A program made the position numbers and the translations under genes. Positions 26,860 to 35,294 of a stretch of 64,000 nucleotides of DNA are shown here, piece by piece. The notes under the pieces were generated by a model. It had not been told where the DNA came from. It worked only from the letters and a program-made list of their open reading frames with translations, and searched no databases. Source of the DNA: Rhizobium sp. N324 (GTDB lineage: Bacteria; Pseudomonadota; Alphaproteobacteria; Rhizobiales; Rhizobiaceae); contig NZ_CP013630.1 of assembly GCF_001664485.1 (NCBI RefSeq), positions 1,491,001-1,555,000 on the forward strand, read 5' to 3'. Position 1 is the stretch's first letter. Every line of letters starts with the position of its first letter.

Positions 26860-27710
26860 GCGCTGGCCTCGTCGGCGCTCGTGGGAAAGACAAGGCCGGA
26901 CCATTCCGGCAGGACGAGGGAAACCGGTGTTTGCCCGGCAAGCAGCGGTGTGCCGGCTGCCATTGCCGCGCCGGCGCGGTCGATGCGCACGATCGCCAGT
27001 CCATGGTCGCCTTCGACCGAACCGAGTGTTCCCACCGGCTTGCCGGCGGCGGTGATCTCCGTACCGGTCTCCGGCAGAGTCGTTGCGGCGGACACCGTGA
27101 CGACGCGCCGGCGCGCCGTGCCGCGGTGATGCATGCGCGAAACGACCTCCTGGCCGACATAGCAGCCCTTCCTGAAGGAGAGGCCGCCATTGAAATCCAT
27201 CAGCACGTCGTGCGGAAAGGCATCCTGCAGGGCGAAGTCCGATCCTGATGTGACGATGCCATGGCTGATACGCAGCGCGTCGTAGAGCGCTTCAGCGCCA
27301 TCGCCGTGTTTGCCGGGCCGACGGATCAACGTAACGCCGGCCTTAGCAAAGCGGCTGTCCCGGACGCCTTGGCTGTCCTGGACGCCCTCGGCATCTTCGC
27401 TCCAGGACACGGTGACACCCTCTTCGCCGCGCGGCGTCAGCGTGACGGCGGCGCGCAGCTTGTACATCGCCAGCCGCTTCAGCAGGCCATCGCGCTGGCC
27501 TGTGTCCGTTTCGATCGTATAGCCGTCGCCGTCCGGCCAGATCATGAAATCGAACAGGATCTTGCCCTGCGGCGTCAGCAGGGCCCCGGGCCGCGCCTCG
27601 TCTGGCGCAAGCGAGATGATATCGGTGGTGATCAGGTTCTGCAGGAAGGATTGGGCTTCCGCGCCGCTGATCGAGAGCAGTGCGCGGTCTTTCAGGAATA
27701 CGGCTGGCAT
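26856..27710 (-). CDS. ygfZ: YgfZ/CAF17-type folate-binding protein
   Basis: The 284-residue GcvT-like protein helps assemble or repair iron-sulfur clusters with tetrahydrofolate. The signature KGCYVGQEVVSRMHHRG (about 178-194) is the diagnostic K-G-C-Y-x-G-Q-E motif. The N-terminus LSISGAEAQSFLQNLITTD is also typical. It is the first gene of the coupled operon with the HD and phosphatase genes. Confidence 0.94.
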   Translation of the reverse strand: MPAVFLKDRALLSISGAEAQSFLQNLITTDIISLAPDEARPGALLTPQGKILFDFMIWPDGDGYTIETDTGQRDGLLKRLAMYKLRAAVTLTPRGEEGVTVSWSEDAEGVQDSQGVRDSRFAKAGVTLIRRPGKHGDGAEALYDALRISHGIVTSGSDFALQDAFPHDVLMDFNGGLSFRKGCYVGQEVVSRMHHRGTARRRVVTVSAATTLPETGTEITAAGKPVGTLGSVEGDHGLAIVRIDRAGAAMAAGTPLLAGQTPVSLVLPEWSGLVFPTSADEASA

Positions 27711-27815
27711 GGCGGAACCTGTCGCGTTGGTTATCGCTCAGAGGTATGTCTTCACGAGGTGGATCGCAAGCGCCCCATGCGCAACGCGAGACGCGAATGG
27801 CGAAGTGAGGTGGGG

Positions 27816-28571
27816 TCAGTCGCCCGCCGTGAAGAATTTCCATTTGCCCTGAGGCGTAATGCCGAGGCGGTAGAAATTATATCCGCCGAACTCCTGCATG
27901 TCGGAAAGATCGCCGGCCGTGACGATGCGCAGCAGTTCGACGCGCTCCGGCGGTGTCAGCGACTTCAGGTCTTTTTCGGCAAAATAGGGCCAGACATACA
28001 TCTCGTCTGCCGTACCCTGGCCGACATGCACGAAGCCGGTCGAGACGATGTCGAGCATGATGGCGAGGATCTCGTCTCCATCGGGATCGCCCGAAAGATC
28101 CTTCAGCGTGCCGATCGGATCGTCCGTGGGCTCGCCGACAGTCACCTGTGTCTGCTCGGTGCCCGTGCCCATCAGCGGCCTCAGCCGTTCGAGATCGCCG
28201 GAGGCGGCTGCCTCGACGATCTGCTCGCGCATCTTGCGAACCGGCTCGGGCACCTTGCCGATGTCGTAGATCACTTCGGCGGGCTTGGAAGCATCCTGAG
28301 CGCTCGGCGTCTTGTCGACTCCCTGATTGTTCTGGCTGTTGACCAGCGGATCGGCCATGGGAACGCTAGGAGCGCTGCCGCCCTGCGGCTGGCTCTGTCC
28401 CTGAGCGCTTCCGGGCGCAGCCGGCGCATCGTTGGCCGCCTGGCCGGGGATCTTGTGCAGTTCGGAAAGCGCGTAGGCTGCCGGCGCGAGGAAAACATTG
28501 CCGGCGAGGCTGAACGCAAGCAGCACCGGCGCGAGCGGAATCCGCGAAACTTTCTCTTTACCGGCGCGCAT
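27816..28571 (-). CDS. exported protein of unknown function
   Basis: The 251-residue product has an N-terminal hydrophobic segment ending AAYALSE (about residue 37), consistent with export. A low-complexity Gln/Pro/Ala/Ser linker (about 40-95) follows, then a folded C-terminal domain with repeated Asp/Glu and aromatic segments ending GKWKFFTAGD. I do not recognise the family. The short 85-residue gene ends 19 bp upstream on the same strand, so both may share a transcript. Confidence 0.85.
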   Translation of the reverse strand: MRAGKEKVSRIPLAPVLLAFSLAGNVFLAPAAYALSELHKIPGQAANDAPAAPGSAQGQSQPQGGSAPSVPMADPLVNSQNNQGVDKTPSAQDASKPAEVIYDIGKVPEPVRKMREQIVEAAASGDLERLRPLMGTGTEQTQVTVGEPTDDPIGTLKDLSGDPDGDEILAIMLDIVSTGFVHVGQGTADEMYVWPYFAEKDLKSLTPPERVELLRIVTAGDLSDMQEFGGYNFYRLGITPQGKWKFFTAGD

Positions 28572-28589
28572 GAAACTCTCTGATAATAA

Positions 28590-28847
28590 CTATTGCAGGG
28601 TGCGGTTCGCGGAGAATTCGCCGGCAAGCATGCGTTCACGCAGCGAATCCAGCAAGGCTTCGGCGCTGCTTTCCCCGTGCAATCTGATCGTCTCGCGCAG
28701 TGCATGCGCAATAGCGGCATCAGCGATGATTTCAGGCTCGATTCCGTCGGCCATGCCGTCGGCCCAAGCCTCGTTCTGGTACTCCAGAGCCGCCTGCATC
28801 TTTTCATGGACGATCATGTCGTCGATCTCGTTGAGGCTTGCTTCCAT
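28590..28847 (-). CDS. 85-residue acidic protein of unknown function
   Basis: The product is all-helical in appearance and acidic (MEASLNEIDDMIV, EAWADGMADGIEPEIIAD), with no signal or membrane segment. The start at 28847 is chosen because GAGGAAAAG lies just upstream; an in-frame start at 28871 adds eight residues. Family not recognised. Confidence 0.75.
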   Translation of the reverse strand: MEASLNEIDDMIVHEKMQAALEYQNEAWADGMADGIEPEIIADAAIAHALRETIRLHGESSAEALLDSLRERMLAGEFSANRTLQ

Positions 28848-28950
28848 TGTCTTTTCCTCAGAACTTCTCATGTCTTACTGCACCGTTAACAACACTAACA
28901 GCCTTTTCCCAAAACGACACGTCCACATGCGAAAACAGGTTAATTAAACG

Positions 28951-29373
28951 TCAATTTCCAAAACGCGAGGTAATTTCTGTGGCGAGTGTTGCACCTTCGT
29001 TACGGTAGCGCTCTTCTGCCACGATGGCCGCTGCGGTGCAATCCGTATAGACGGAGGCGAAGGCGCGGTAGCCGCGGTTGAAGGCGGCGGTCAGCTTTTC
29101 CTTGCGCTGCGGCTCGATGCCGGTCTCCGAATCGAGCAGCTGCTGCATGCCGTTTCGCCACTCGTCACCATCAGCCGCCTTGCAGAGCGTTCTCAAATAA
29201 TGCACCGATCCGAGCACCTCAGCGAGCCGCGCCAGCTTGTCGTCATAGGGCACGATTACGGCAGGCGGCGGCGCAATCTCCTCCTCATGCGGAGGCGGCG
29301 TGTTCTTGCCCTGCGCCATGGTGGGGCCGGCGAGCACGAGCAGGGACAGAAAAACGCGTCGAACGGGAATCAT
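28951..29373 (-). CDS. exported TIGR02301-like protein
   Basis: About 140 residues. A signal peptide (MIPVRRVFLSLLVLAGPTMA, cleaved near AQG) precedes a Pro-rich stretch. A domain follows with YDDKLARLAEVLGSVHYLRTLC and ETGIEPQRKEKLTAAFNRGYR, and two cysteines (LRTLCK, YTDCTA) that could form a disulfide. This matches a conserved rhizobial periplasmic family of unknown role. GGGAG lies 4 nt before the chosen ATG; longer frames exist to 29454. Confidence 0.8.
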   Translation of the reverse strand: MIPVRRVFLSLLVLAGPTMAQGKNTPPPHEEEIAPPPAVIVPYDDKLARLAEVLGSVHYLRTLCKAADGDEWRNGMQQLLDSETGIEPQRKEKLTAAFNRGYRAFASVYTDCTAAAIVAEERYRNEGATLATEITSRFGN

Positions 29374-29450
29374 GCTCCCAGTTGATACGCTGAGCATGAC
29401 GGCAACAAGGCGCTCACCCAAATTTCCACTTCTATTCGGCGCAAGCCGGA

Positions 29451-29494
29451 GCATAATGCCGAAAAGTGTCAGCGGTTTTCGGATGACATCATGC
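29451..29494. repeat. palindromic intergenic repeat, family 1 variant
   Basis: GCATAATGCCGAAAAGTGT, then AGCGGTTTTCGG and ATGACATCATGC, form an imperfect palindrome of the same plan as the copies at 2179, 32324 and 57253. The arm bases differ (CCGAAAA/TTTTCGG instead of CGCAAAA/TTTTGCG). The sister palindrome at 29512-29551 follows directly. Confidence 0.75.
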
Positions 29495-29511
29495 TTTAAC
29501 TTTAGCTCAGA

Positions 29512-29551
29512 ACAGGATGATTATCGGCCGGTTGGCCGATAATCATCCTGT
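29512..29551. repeat. perfect 18-bp palindrome overlapping the Nudix gene end
   Basis: ACAGGATGATTATCGGCC (29512-29529) and its exact complement (29534-29551) enclose loop GGTT. The Nudix gene's last codons and its TAA lie inside. It resembles the degenerate palindrome at 20541-20583. It would fold into a strong hairpin at the mRNA 3' end and may act as terminator. Confidence 0.85.
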
Positions 29552-29955
29552 GCCAGCCGCTCCGCGCATTCGAGCACGCTCTGCGGCACCGGCAATCGCC
29601 GGATTTCCTCCACCGTGTACCAGCCGACGGCGGCCGCATCGTCGGCGGCCTCAGCCACCACATCTCCATCCGCATCGACGCGAAAGACCGACAGGAAGAA
29701 ATGGCTGCGGAGGCTTCCATCGGCTGCATGGGTCTTCAGGTCGTAGGTCGAAAACAGCTGTGGATTACGCACCGAAATGCCGGTTTCCTCACGGAACTCC
29801 CGCAGCGCGGTTTGCTCCGGCGTTTCATCAGGCTCGGCCCGGCCGCCCGGAAAGGCGTACATGTCGGCGGAAGGCGGGTTGCGTCGCAACACCAGAAGGA
29901 ATCGTCCGTCCCGTTCGAGAATGGCGGAGGAGGCGGCTTTGGCAGTGGAGATCAT
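29521..29955 (-). CDS. Nudix hydrolase
   Basis: The 144-residue enzyme has the complete Nudix box: GGRAEPDETPEQ-ALREFREETGI (G-x5-E-x7-R-E-x-x-E-E-x-G), about residues 37-60. Relatives hydrolyse nucleoside diphosphates linked to another group. The start at 29955 has AGGAG 8 nt upstream. The last ten codons (QDDYRPTGR and stop) run through the 18-bp palindrome, so the repeat has supplied the protein's C-terminus. Confidence 0.93.
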   Translation of the reverse strand: MISTAKAASSAILERDGRFLLVLRRNPPSADMYAFPGGRAEPDETPEQTALREFREETGISVRNPQLFSTYDLKTHAADGSLRSHFFLSVFRVDADGDVVAEAADDAAAVGWYTVEEIRRLPVPQSVLECAERLAQDDYRPTGR

Positions 29956-30033
29956 GAGACGGCTCCTGCTGTGATGGCCCATCCTACCTGATGAATACCA
30001 CCGAAGAAATGCAAAGGATCGAAAGGCGCTTCC

Positions 30034-30188
30034 GTGGCCTACATCATCTATGCATTTGCCGCCGTCTTCGAGATCGCCGGCTGCTTCGCGTGGCTGGTCG
30101 AAGCCGCGTGCCCGATCGCTACGATATCGGCGGGGCGCTGATCTGCCTTGCCGGAACGAGCGTTATCCTCTTTGGGCCGAGAGGCTGA
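30034..30188 (+). pseudogene. remnant of a UPF0060 (YnfA-type) membrane protein gene
   Basis: The N-terminal piece ([19 protein letters not shown], from GTG 30034) and C-terminal piece ([20 protein letters not shown] then LFGPRG, ending 30188) both match the start and end of the roughly 107-residue four-helix UPF0060 family. They are in different frames and joined near 30095-30110, with about 60 central codons missing. An internal deletion plus a frame change therefore inactivated the gene. The SRAP gene starts 41 bp downstream. Confidence 0.78.
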
Positions 30189-30229
30189 CGCGCCTTGACC
30201 GGACTCAAGCCGGGTGCAAAGACAAGCCG

Positions 30230-30994
30230 ATGTGTGGACGTTTCGCCCTGACAAGCTCCAGCGCCGACCTGCGCGAATTTTTCTCCGGTCTCGATCTCGA
30301 CGATTTTCCGGCGCGCTACAACATCGCGCCGACGCAGCCGATCCTCGTCGTCATATCGGGCGAGGGGAGGGAGCAGGGAAGCAACCTGGCCGATCGGCGC
30401 GCCGTGCTGGTGCGCTGGGGTCTGACGCCGGCCTGGGTCAAGGATCCAAGGGACTTCCCGCTTCTGATCAACGCCCGCTCAGAGACTGCGATCGGCAAGG
30501 CCTCTTTCCGGGCGGCCATGCGTCATCGCCGCGTGCTCATCCCGGCCTCCGGCTTCTATGAATGGCATCGCCCGTCCAAAGAAAGCGGCGAGCCGCCGCA
30601 GGCCTATTGGATCAGGCCACGTCAGGGCGGGATCGTCGCCTTTGCCGGGCTGGTGGAGACGTGGTCCTCGGCGGATGGTTCCGAGGTCGATACCGGCGCG
30701 ATCCTGACGATATCGGCCAATTCGGGCATATCGGCGATTCACGATCGCATGCCCGTCATTATCAAGCCTGAAGATTTTTCGCGCTGGCTGGATTGCAAGA
30801 CGCAGGAACCGCGCGAAGTGGTGGACCTGATGCGGCCGGTTCAGGAGGATTTTTTCGAGGCCATCCCGGTCTCCGACAAGGTCAACAAGGTCGCCAATAT
30901 GGGTCCCGACCTGCAGCAACCGGTGGTCGTCGAAAAGCCGCTGAAGGCTCCGGAAAAGCAGAGGCTTGGCGACGGCCAGCTCAGTTTCTTCTGA
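30230..30994 (+). CDS. SRAP-family abasic-site protein (YedK/HMCES-like)
   Basis: The 254-residue protein has all catalytic residues of the SRAP family. Cys2 (MCGRF) forms a thiazolidine crosslink with abasic DNA once the Met is removed. Also present are Asn in NARSET, Glu in SGFYEW and His in IHDRMPVI. It protects abasic sites in single-stranded DNA. The start at 30230 is fixed by the need for Met-Cys at the N-terminus; the longer frame from 30050 would bury the Cys. Confidence 0.95.
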   Translation: MCGRFALTSSSADLREFFSGLDLDDFPARYNIAPTQPILVVISGEGREQGSNLADRRAVLVRWGLTPAWVKDPRDFPLLINARSETAIGKASFRAAMRHRRVLIPASGFYEWHRPSKESGEPPQAYWIRPRQGGIVAFAGLVETWSSADGSEVDTGAILTISANSGISAIHDRMPVIIKPEDFSRWLDCKTQEPREVVDLMRPVQEDFFEAIPVSDKVNKVANMGPDLQQPVVVEKPLKAPEKQRLGDGQLSFF

Positions 30995-31031
30995 ACACTA
31001 TCCGTCGCTCTTCCTTGGTCGTGCTGACGTT

Positions 31032-31178
31032 TTAGGCGGATTTCTTGACGCTGGCCGGCTTGTGCTTGGCCATCAGCGATGCCGCTGCAACAGCCTTGAG
31101 GCCGACGGGGCGATAGTTGGCGGCGAGGTCGGGCTTGGCCGTCTGTTGTTCGCCGCTGTTGCTCTTCTTCGAAGTCAC
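31032..31178 (-). CDS. 48-residue basic protein of unknown function
   Basis: A short frame with GTG start at 31178 and TAA at 31032-31034. AGGAGAG lies 5-6 nt upstream, a strong ribosome binding site for such a small frame. The product is rich in Lys and Ala (VTSKKSNSGEQ..., then LMAKHKPASVKKSA), without cysteines or a membrane segment. The family is not recognised. It converges on the SRAP gene. The 277 bp upstream hold no other gene. Confidence 0.6.
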   Translation of the reverse strand: MTSKKSNSGEQQTAKPDLAANYRPVGLKAVAAASLMAKHKPASVKKSA

Positions 31179-31455
31179 GATACTCTCCTACGTGGTTCTT
31201 CCCAGGGTATTTTGTAGTTTGATGTTTGGTCACAAATAGCGACAAAATGGGGTCGCGGCCTATCAGGATTTGTAAACGCGCACCATAATTCGCGAGGCTT
31301 AACTGAAGCCTACGTTGGTTAATACTTACTGAAGAGAGCAGTTCCAATAAAAGTGCACGACCGCTTTTCCGGGGAAAAGCGCGCAGCGGCTTGAAGGCGG
31401 GAAGTGAAGAGAGAAGCATGCCGATCACACGAAGAGATCAGGAAATGCGCCCGCG

Positions 31456-32301
31456 TCAGATGTGCCGGCCGATATCGTCGTCGCCGACGCCGGGTTCCTC
31501 GATTGTCAGCGTCCCGTATTTCCGCCGCCATTTCCGCGCGCCGAAGGGAAGCGAGACGAGGTAGGCGGCAACGGTAAACACCATCACCTCCCAGGTGTAG
31601 CTCATCAGCAGAGCCACATAGAGCACGACGCCGAGCATCATCGGCAGCACGAGGTCGCGCCGCAGCCGGTTGCCTTCCGATTTGCCCGACCAGACCGGCA
31701 GCCGGCTGATCAGCAGGAAAGCGATGACGACGGTGTAGATCGACGAGAGATAGGCGAAGGTGCGGTCCGTCGCCAGGCCGAGGAAGCCGAGATAGACCGG
31801 CAGCAGCACCAGCATGGCGCCGGCCGGCGCCGGTACGCCGACGAAATATTCCGATTGCCAGCTCGCCTTGTTCTCGCGTTCGGCCATGACGTTGAAGCGG
31901 GCAAGCCGAAGCCCGGCGGCGATCGCATAGATCAGGGCGGCGATCCAGCCAAGCGAGCGCGCCTGGTCGAGCGCGAAGACATAGACGACGAGGGCAGGGG
32001 CGACGCCGAAGTTGACGATATCGGCAAGCGAATCCATTTGCGCGCCGAACTTCGAGGTCGCCTTCATCAGCCGGGCCACGCGCCCGTCGATGCCGTCGAG
32101 GAAGGCGGCGACCAGCACCATGGAGACGGCGAGCTCGTAACGATTCTCGAAAGCCAGCCGGATGCCGGTCAGCCCGGCGCAGATCGCCAGAATGGTGATG
32201 AGGTTCGGAAAGACGAGACGGAGCGGGATTTCGCGCAAACGCGGACCGCGGGCGGAATCATCCGGACCATTGGGCTCGAAAGGCGGAAAGGGCGTTTCCA
32301 T
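31456..32301 (-). CDS. pssA: CDP-diacylglycerol-serine O-phosphatidyltransferase
   Basis: The 281-residue inner-membrane enzyme makes phosphatidylserine. The CDP-alcohol phosphotransferase motif is intact: DGRVAR-x8-GAQMDSLAD, about 70-95. About eight hydrophobic helices follow. The start at 32301 (METPFPPFEP) is preferred because the longer frame to 32490 runs through a palindromic repeat. psd lies 86 bp upstream on the same strand; together they form the phosphatidylethanolamine pathway. Confidence 0.96.
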   Translation of the reverse strand: METPFPPFEPNGPDDSARGPRLREIPLRLVFPNLITILAICAGLTGIRLAFENRYELAVSMVLVAAFLDGIDGRVARLMKATSKFGAQMDSLADIVNFGVAPALVVYVFALDQARSLGWIAALIYAIAAGLRLARFNVMAERENKASWQSEYFVGVPAPAGAMLVLLPVYLGFLGLATDRTFAYLSSIYTVVIAFLLISRLPVWSGKSEGNRLRRDLVLPMMLGVVLYVALLMSYTWEVMVFTVAAYLVSLPFGARKWRRKYGTLTIEEPGVGDDDIGRHI

Positions 32302-32323
32302 ATCGCGTTCCAATCTAGACCTA

Positions 32324-32372
32324 ATGCATGTCGCCCGGAAGTGTGCGGCGGTTCCGGGACAACGACATGCAT
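32324..32372. repeat. short palindromic intergenic repeat, family 1 copy B
   Basis: It starts ATGCATGTCGCCCGGAAGTG and ends GACAACGACATGCAT, with CCCGGAA/TTCCGGG inner arms. It sits between psd and pssA on their shared transcript. It is the most symmetrical family 1 copy in the window, and is followed by AAAAACAAAGGGCTTTAG as in copy C. Confidence 0.8.
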
Positions 32373-32386
32373 AAAAACAAAGGGCT

Positions 32387-33085
32387 TTAGCTGCGGCGGC
32401 TGATGACGGGACCCTTGGCGGAGGCGAATTCGGCGATGACAGTTTCTCCCGCGATCGCCACCTGGCCGAGCGAAACGCGTGGCGCCGCACCGGCGGGCAG
32501 GAAGACGTCGAGCCGCGAGCCGAAGCGGATCAGCCCGAAGCGCTCACCGGCATCCACCGGCTCGTTCGGGTTTGCCCAGCAGAGGATACGCCGCGCCACG
32601 AGGCCGGCGATCTGCACGACGCCGATCTGGCCGTGGCGGGTTTCGATCACCAGCCCGTTGCGTTCATTGTCCTCGCTCGCCTTGTCGAGCTCGGCATTGA
32701 CGAAGCTGCCGGAGCGGTAATTGATGCTGACGATGCGCCCGCGCATCGGCGCCCGGTTCACATGGCAATTGAAGACGTTCATGAACACCGAGATGCGCAG
32801 CATCGGCTCGGAGCCGAGATTGAGTTCGGCCGGCGGGGTCACCATCTGGATCGCCGAGACCTTACCGTCGGCCGGAGAGATTACCAGATCGTCGTCCTGC
32901 GGGGTCACTCGCTCGGGATCACGGAAGAAATAGGCGCACCACAGCGTGAAGATCATGCCGATCCAGAAGAGCGGCTTGAAGATCCAGCCGAGGATCAGCG
33001 AGGCGACGAAGAAGGCGGCAACGAAGGGATAGCCCTCCTTATGCACGGGGACGATCGTGTTGCGAACCGTGTTGAACAGGCTCAT
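32387..33085 (-). CDS. psd: phosphatidylserine decarboxylase
   Basis: The 232-residue proenzyme is of the short rhizobial type. Two hydrophobic segments (about 17-50) anchor it to the membrane. The self-cleavage and pyruvoyl-forming Ser is in [12 protein letters not shown]. It converts phosphatidylserine to phosphatidylethanolamine. The start at 33085 ([18 protein letters not shown]) has AAGGAGA just upstream; the longer frame to 33235 overlaps the ABC transporter gene. Confidence 0.95.
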   Translation of the reverse strand: MSLFNTVRNTIVPVHKEGYPFVAAFFVASLILGWIFKPLFWIGMIFTLWCAYFFRDPERVTPQDDDLVISPADGKVSAIQMVTPPAELNLGSEPMLRISVFMNVFNCHVNRAPMRGRIVSINYRSGSFVNAELDKASEDNERNGLVIETRHGQIGVVQIAGLVARRILCWANPNEPVDAGERFGLIRFGSRLDVFLPAGAAPRVSLGQVAIAGETVIAEFASAKGPVISRRS

Positions 33086-33218
33086 GCTGCCGGTCTCCTT
33101 GCGTTGTCGTTTTTTGCTGGTTAGCGAAAAACCGTCTCCGGGGCAATGCTGTGGCCCCGGCCCTGGTTCCGACGCCGCGGTTCTGAACAACAAAAGCTTG
33201 GCCGTTGTCGCTCCCGAC

Positions 33219-35096
33219 TCAGCTTGCCGGGGCAAGCCGCGTGATCACGCCCAGGTCGTCGCTTTCGCGCACCTGCTTCAGATGTTCTTCCGCCTGCGTC
33301 GCCTCGCGCTGACGGTTCCACATCGAGGCGTAAAGACCGTTCTTTTCGAGCAGGGCGGCATGGGTCCCGCGCTCGGCAATCTCGCCGCTTTTTAAGACGA
33401 TGATTTCATCGGCGCCGATCACGGTCGACAGCCGGTGGGCGATGACCAGCGTCGTGCGGTTCTTCGACACCATGTCGAGTGCCGTCTGGATTTCCCGTTC
33501 CGTCGTCGTATCGAGCGCCGACGTCGCCTCGTCGAGGATCAGGATCGGCGGTGCCTTGAGGATGGTGCGGGCGATCGCCACCCGCTGCTTCTCGCCGCCC
33601 GAAAGCTTGAGCCCGCGCTCGCCGACCTTGGTTTCGAACCCCTCGGGCAGCATTTCGATGAAATGGGCGATCTGCGCCACCTCGGCTGCCGCGAAGACCT
33701 CGCCGTCGCTGGCCGACGTGCGGCCATAACGGATGTTGTAGGCGACCGTGTCGTTGAAGAGCACGGTATCCTGCGGCACCATGCCGATCACAGAGCGCAG
33801 GCTCTTCTGCGTCACCGTGCGGATATCCTGGCCATCGACGGTGATGGCGCCGCCCTGGATATCGTAGAAGCGGTAGAGCAGCCGCGACAGCGTCGATTTG
33901 CCGGCCCCCGACGGGCCGACGACGGCGACCGTCTTGCCGGCCGGCACCTCGAAGGAAATGCCCTTCAGGATCGGACGGGCCGGGTCATAGGCAAAATGCA
34001 CGTCCTTGAAGGCGATCGCACCCTGACCGATCCCGAGCTCTGCCGCGTCGGCCGCGTCCTTGACCTCGGCCTTGACTTCCAGCAGATCGAACATCTGCTC
34101 GATATCGGTCAAGCCTTGACGGATTTCGCGGTAGACGAAGCCGATGAAGTTGAGCGGCGCGGAAAGCTGCAGCAGCATCGAATTGACGAACACGAAATCA
34201 CCGACCGTCTGCTCGCCGCGCTGGACGGCCAGCGCCGACAGCACCAGCATGATCGTCGTGCCGATGCCGAAGATGACGCCCTGGCCGAAGTTCAGCCAGC
34301 CGAGCGAGGTCCAGACATCGGTCGCTGCCTTCTCGTAGCGCTCCATCGATTTGTCGAAGCGCTTCGCCTCCATCTCTTCGTTGCCGAAGTATTTGACGGT
34401 CTCGAAATTGAGGAGGGAATCGATCGCCTTGGTGTTAGCGTCGGTATCGCTGTCGTTCATCGACCGGCGGATGGCGATGCGCCAGTCGGATGCGCGGATG
34501 GTGAACCAGATATAGGCCCAGACGGTGAAGGCGGTGACGGCGAGATAGGAGAAGCCGTAGCCCCACCAGAAAATCGCCGCCGTCAGCAGGAATTCGATGA
34601 CGGTCGGGACCGAATTGAGGATCGTGAAACGCACGATCGTTTCGATGCCCTTGGTGCCGCGCTCGATGATGCGCGACAGGCCGCCGGTCTTGCGCTCCAG
34701 ATGGAAGCGCAGCGACAGCTCGTGCATATGCACGAAGGTCCTGTAGGCGAGCTGGCGCACCGCATGCTGGCCGACGCTGGCAAACAGCGCGTCGCGCAGC
34801 TGGTTGAGGCCGAGCTGGATCAGGCGGGTGATGTTGTAGGCGATCACCAGGGCGATGGCGCCGGCAAGCAGCGGCGGCACCGAGCCGGCCAGATCCATTC
34901 TGCCGTTCAGCGCATCGGTCGACCACTTGAAGAAATAGGGGACGAGCAGCAGCACGAATTTGGAAATCAGCAGGAAGACCGAAGCCCAGACGACGCGCAT
35001 CTTGAGATCGGGCCGGCCGGCCGGCCACATATAGGGCCAGAGGTTGAGAAGGGTACGCAGCAGGTTGGATTCCGAGACTGTCTTGCCGTTTGCCAT
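33219..35096 (-). CDS. ABC exporter, fused permease-ATPase (Atm1/HMT1-like)
   Basis: The 625-residue half-transporter has an N-terminal six-helix domain (about 35-330) with [19 protein letters not shown], the Atm1-family signature. The C-terminal ATPase has Walker [13 protein letters not shown], signature [13 protein letters not shown] and Walker [13 protein letters not shown]. The family exports glutathione- or sulfur-containing compounds, or heavy-metal conjugates. The psd start lies 133 bp downstream on the same strand. Confidence 0.94.
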   Translation of the reverse strand: MANGKTVSESNLLRTLLNLWPYMWPAGRPDLKMRVVWASVFLLISKFVLLLVPYFFKWSTDALNGRMDLAGSVPPLLAGAIALVIAYNITRLIQLGLNQLRDALFASVGQHAVRQLAYRTFVHMHELSLRFHLERKTGGLSRIIERGTKGIETIVRFTILNSVPTVIEFLLTAAIFWWGYGFSYLAVTAFTVWAYIWFTIRASDWRIAIRRSMNDSDTDANTKAIDSLLNFETVKYFGNEEMEAKRFDKSMERYEKAATDVWTSLGWLNFGQGVIFGIGTTIMLVLSALAVQRGEQTVGDFVFVNSMLLQLSAPLNFIGFVYREIRQGLTDIEQMFDLLEVKAEVKDAADAAELGIGQGAIAFKDVHFAYDPARPILKGISFEVPAGKTVAVVGPSGAGKSTLSRLLYRFYDIQGGAITVDGQDIRTVTQKSLRSVIGMVPQDTVLFNDTVAYNIRYGRTSASDGEVFAAAEVAQIAHFIEMLPEGFETKVGERGLKLSGGEKQRVAIARTILKAPPILILDEATSALDTTTEREIQTALDMVSKNRTTLVIAHRLSTVIGADEIIVLKSGEIAERGTHAALLEKNGLYASMWNRQREATQAEEHLKQVRESDDLGVITRLAPAS

Positions 35097-35249
35097 GCTT
35101 GTCTCCGGCCCGGACGGGCTTGCCGCGATTGCCGCGCTTAGATGCCGGCAAGAGCGCGAAACCGGCTTGTGCCCGAAGCGCTTCCCCCGCTACCGCCAGA
35201 TAGGATGCTGGGCGGGCGAATACAACAAATGCCGGGTTCTGGAAAAGAC

Positions 35250-35276
35250 AGGCCGGGCGGTTATCCCGCCCGGCCT
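35250..35276 (-). terminator. terminator of the LysM gene
   Basis: A perfect 11-bp stem AGGCCGGGCGG / CCGCCCGGCCT encloses a 5-nt loop. On the minus strand it is followed by GTCTTTTCC. It lies 18 bp after the LysM-gene stop. Confidence 0.85.
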
Positions 35277-35294
35277 CGTCATGTTGTCTGGCGC

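Noticed and set aside
32387..33235. Longer start for psd at 33235
   Set aside because: It would overlap the ABC exporter gene end and add a non-family leader; [12 protein letters not shown] at 33085 is the family start.
33435..35141. 568-codon frame opposite the ABC exporter
   Set aside because: Antisense shadow of a gene with intact Walker A, signature and Walker B motifs.
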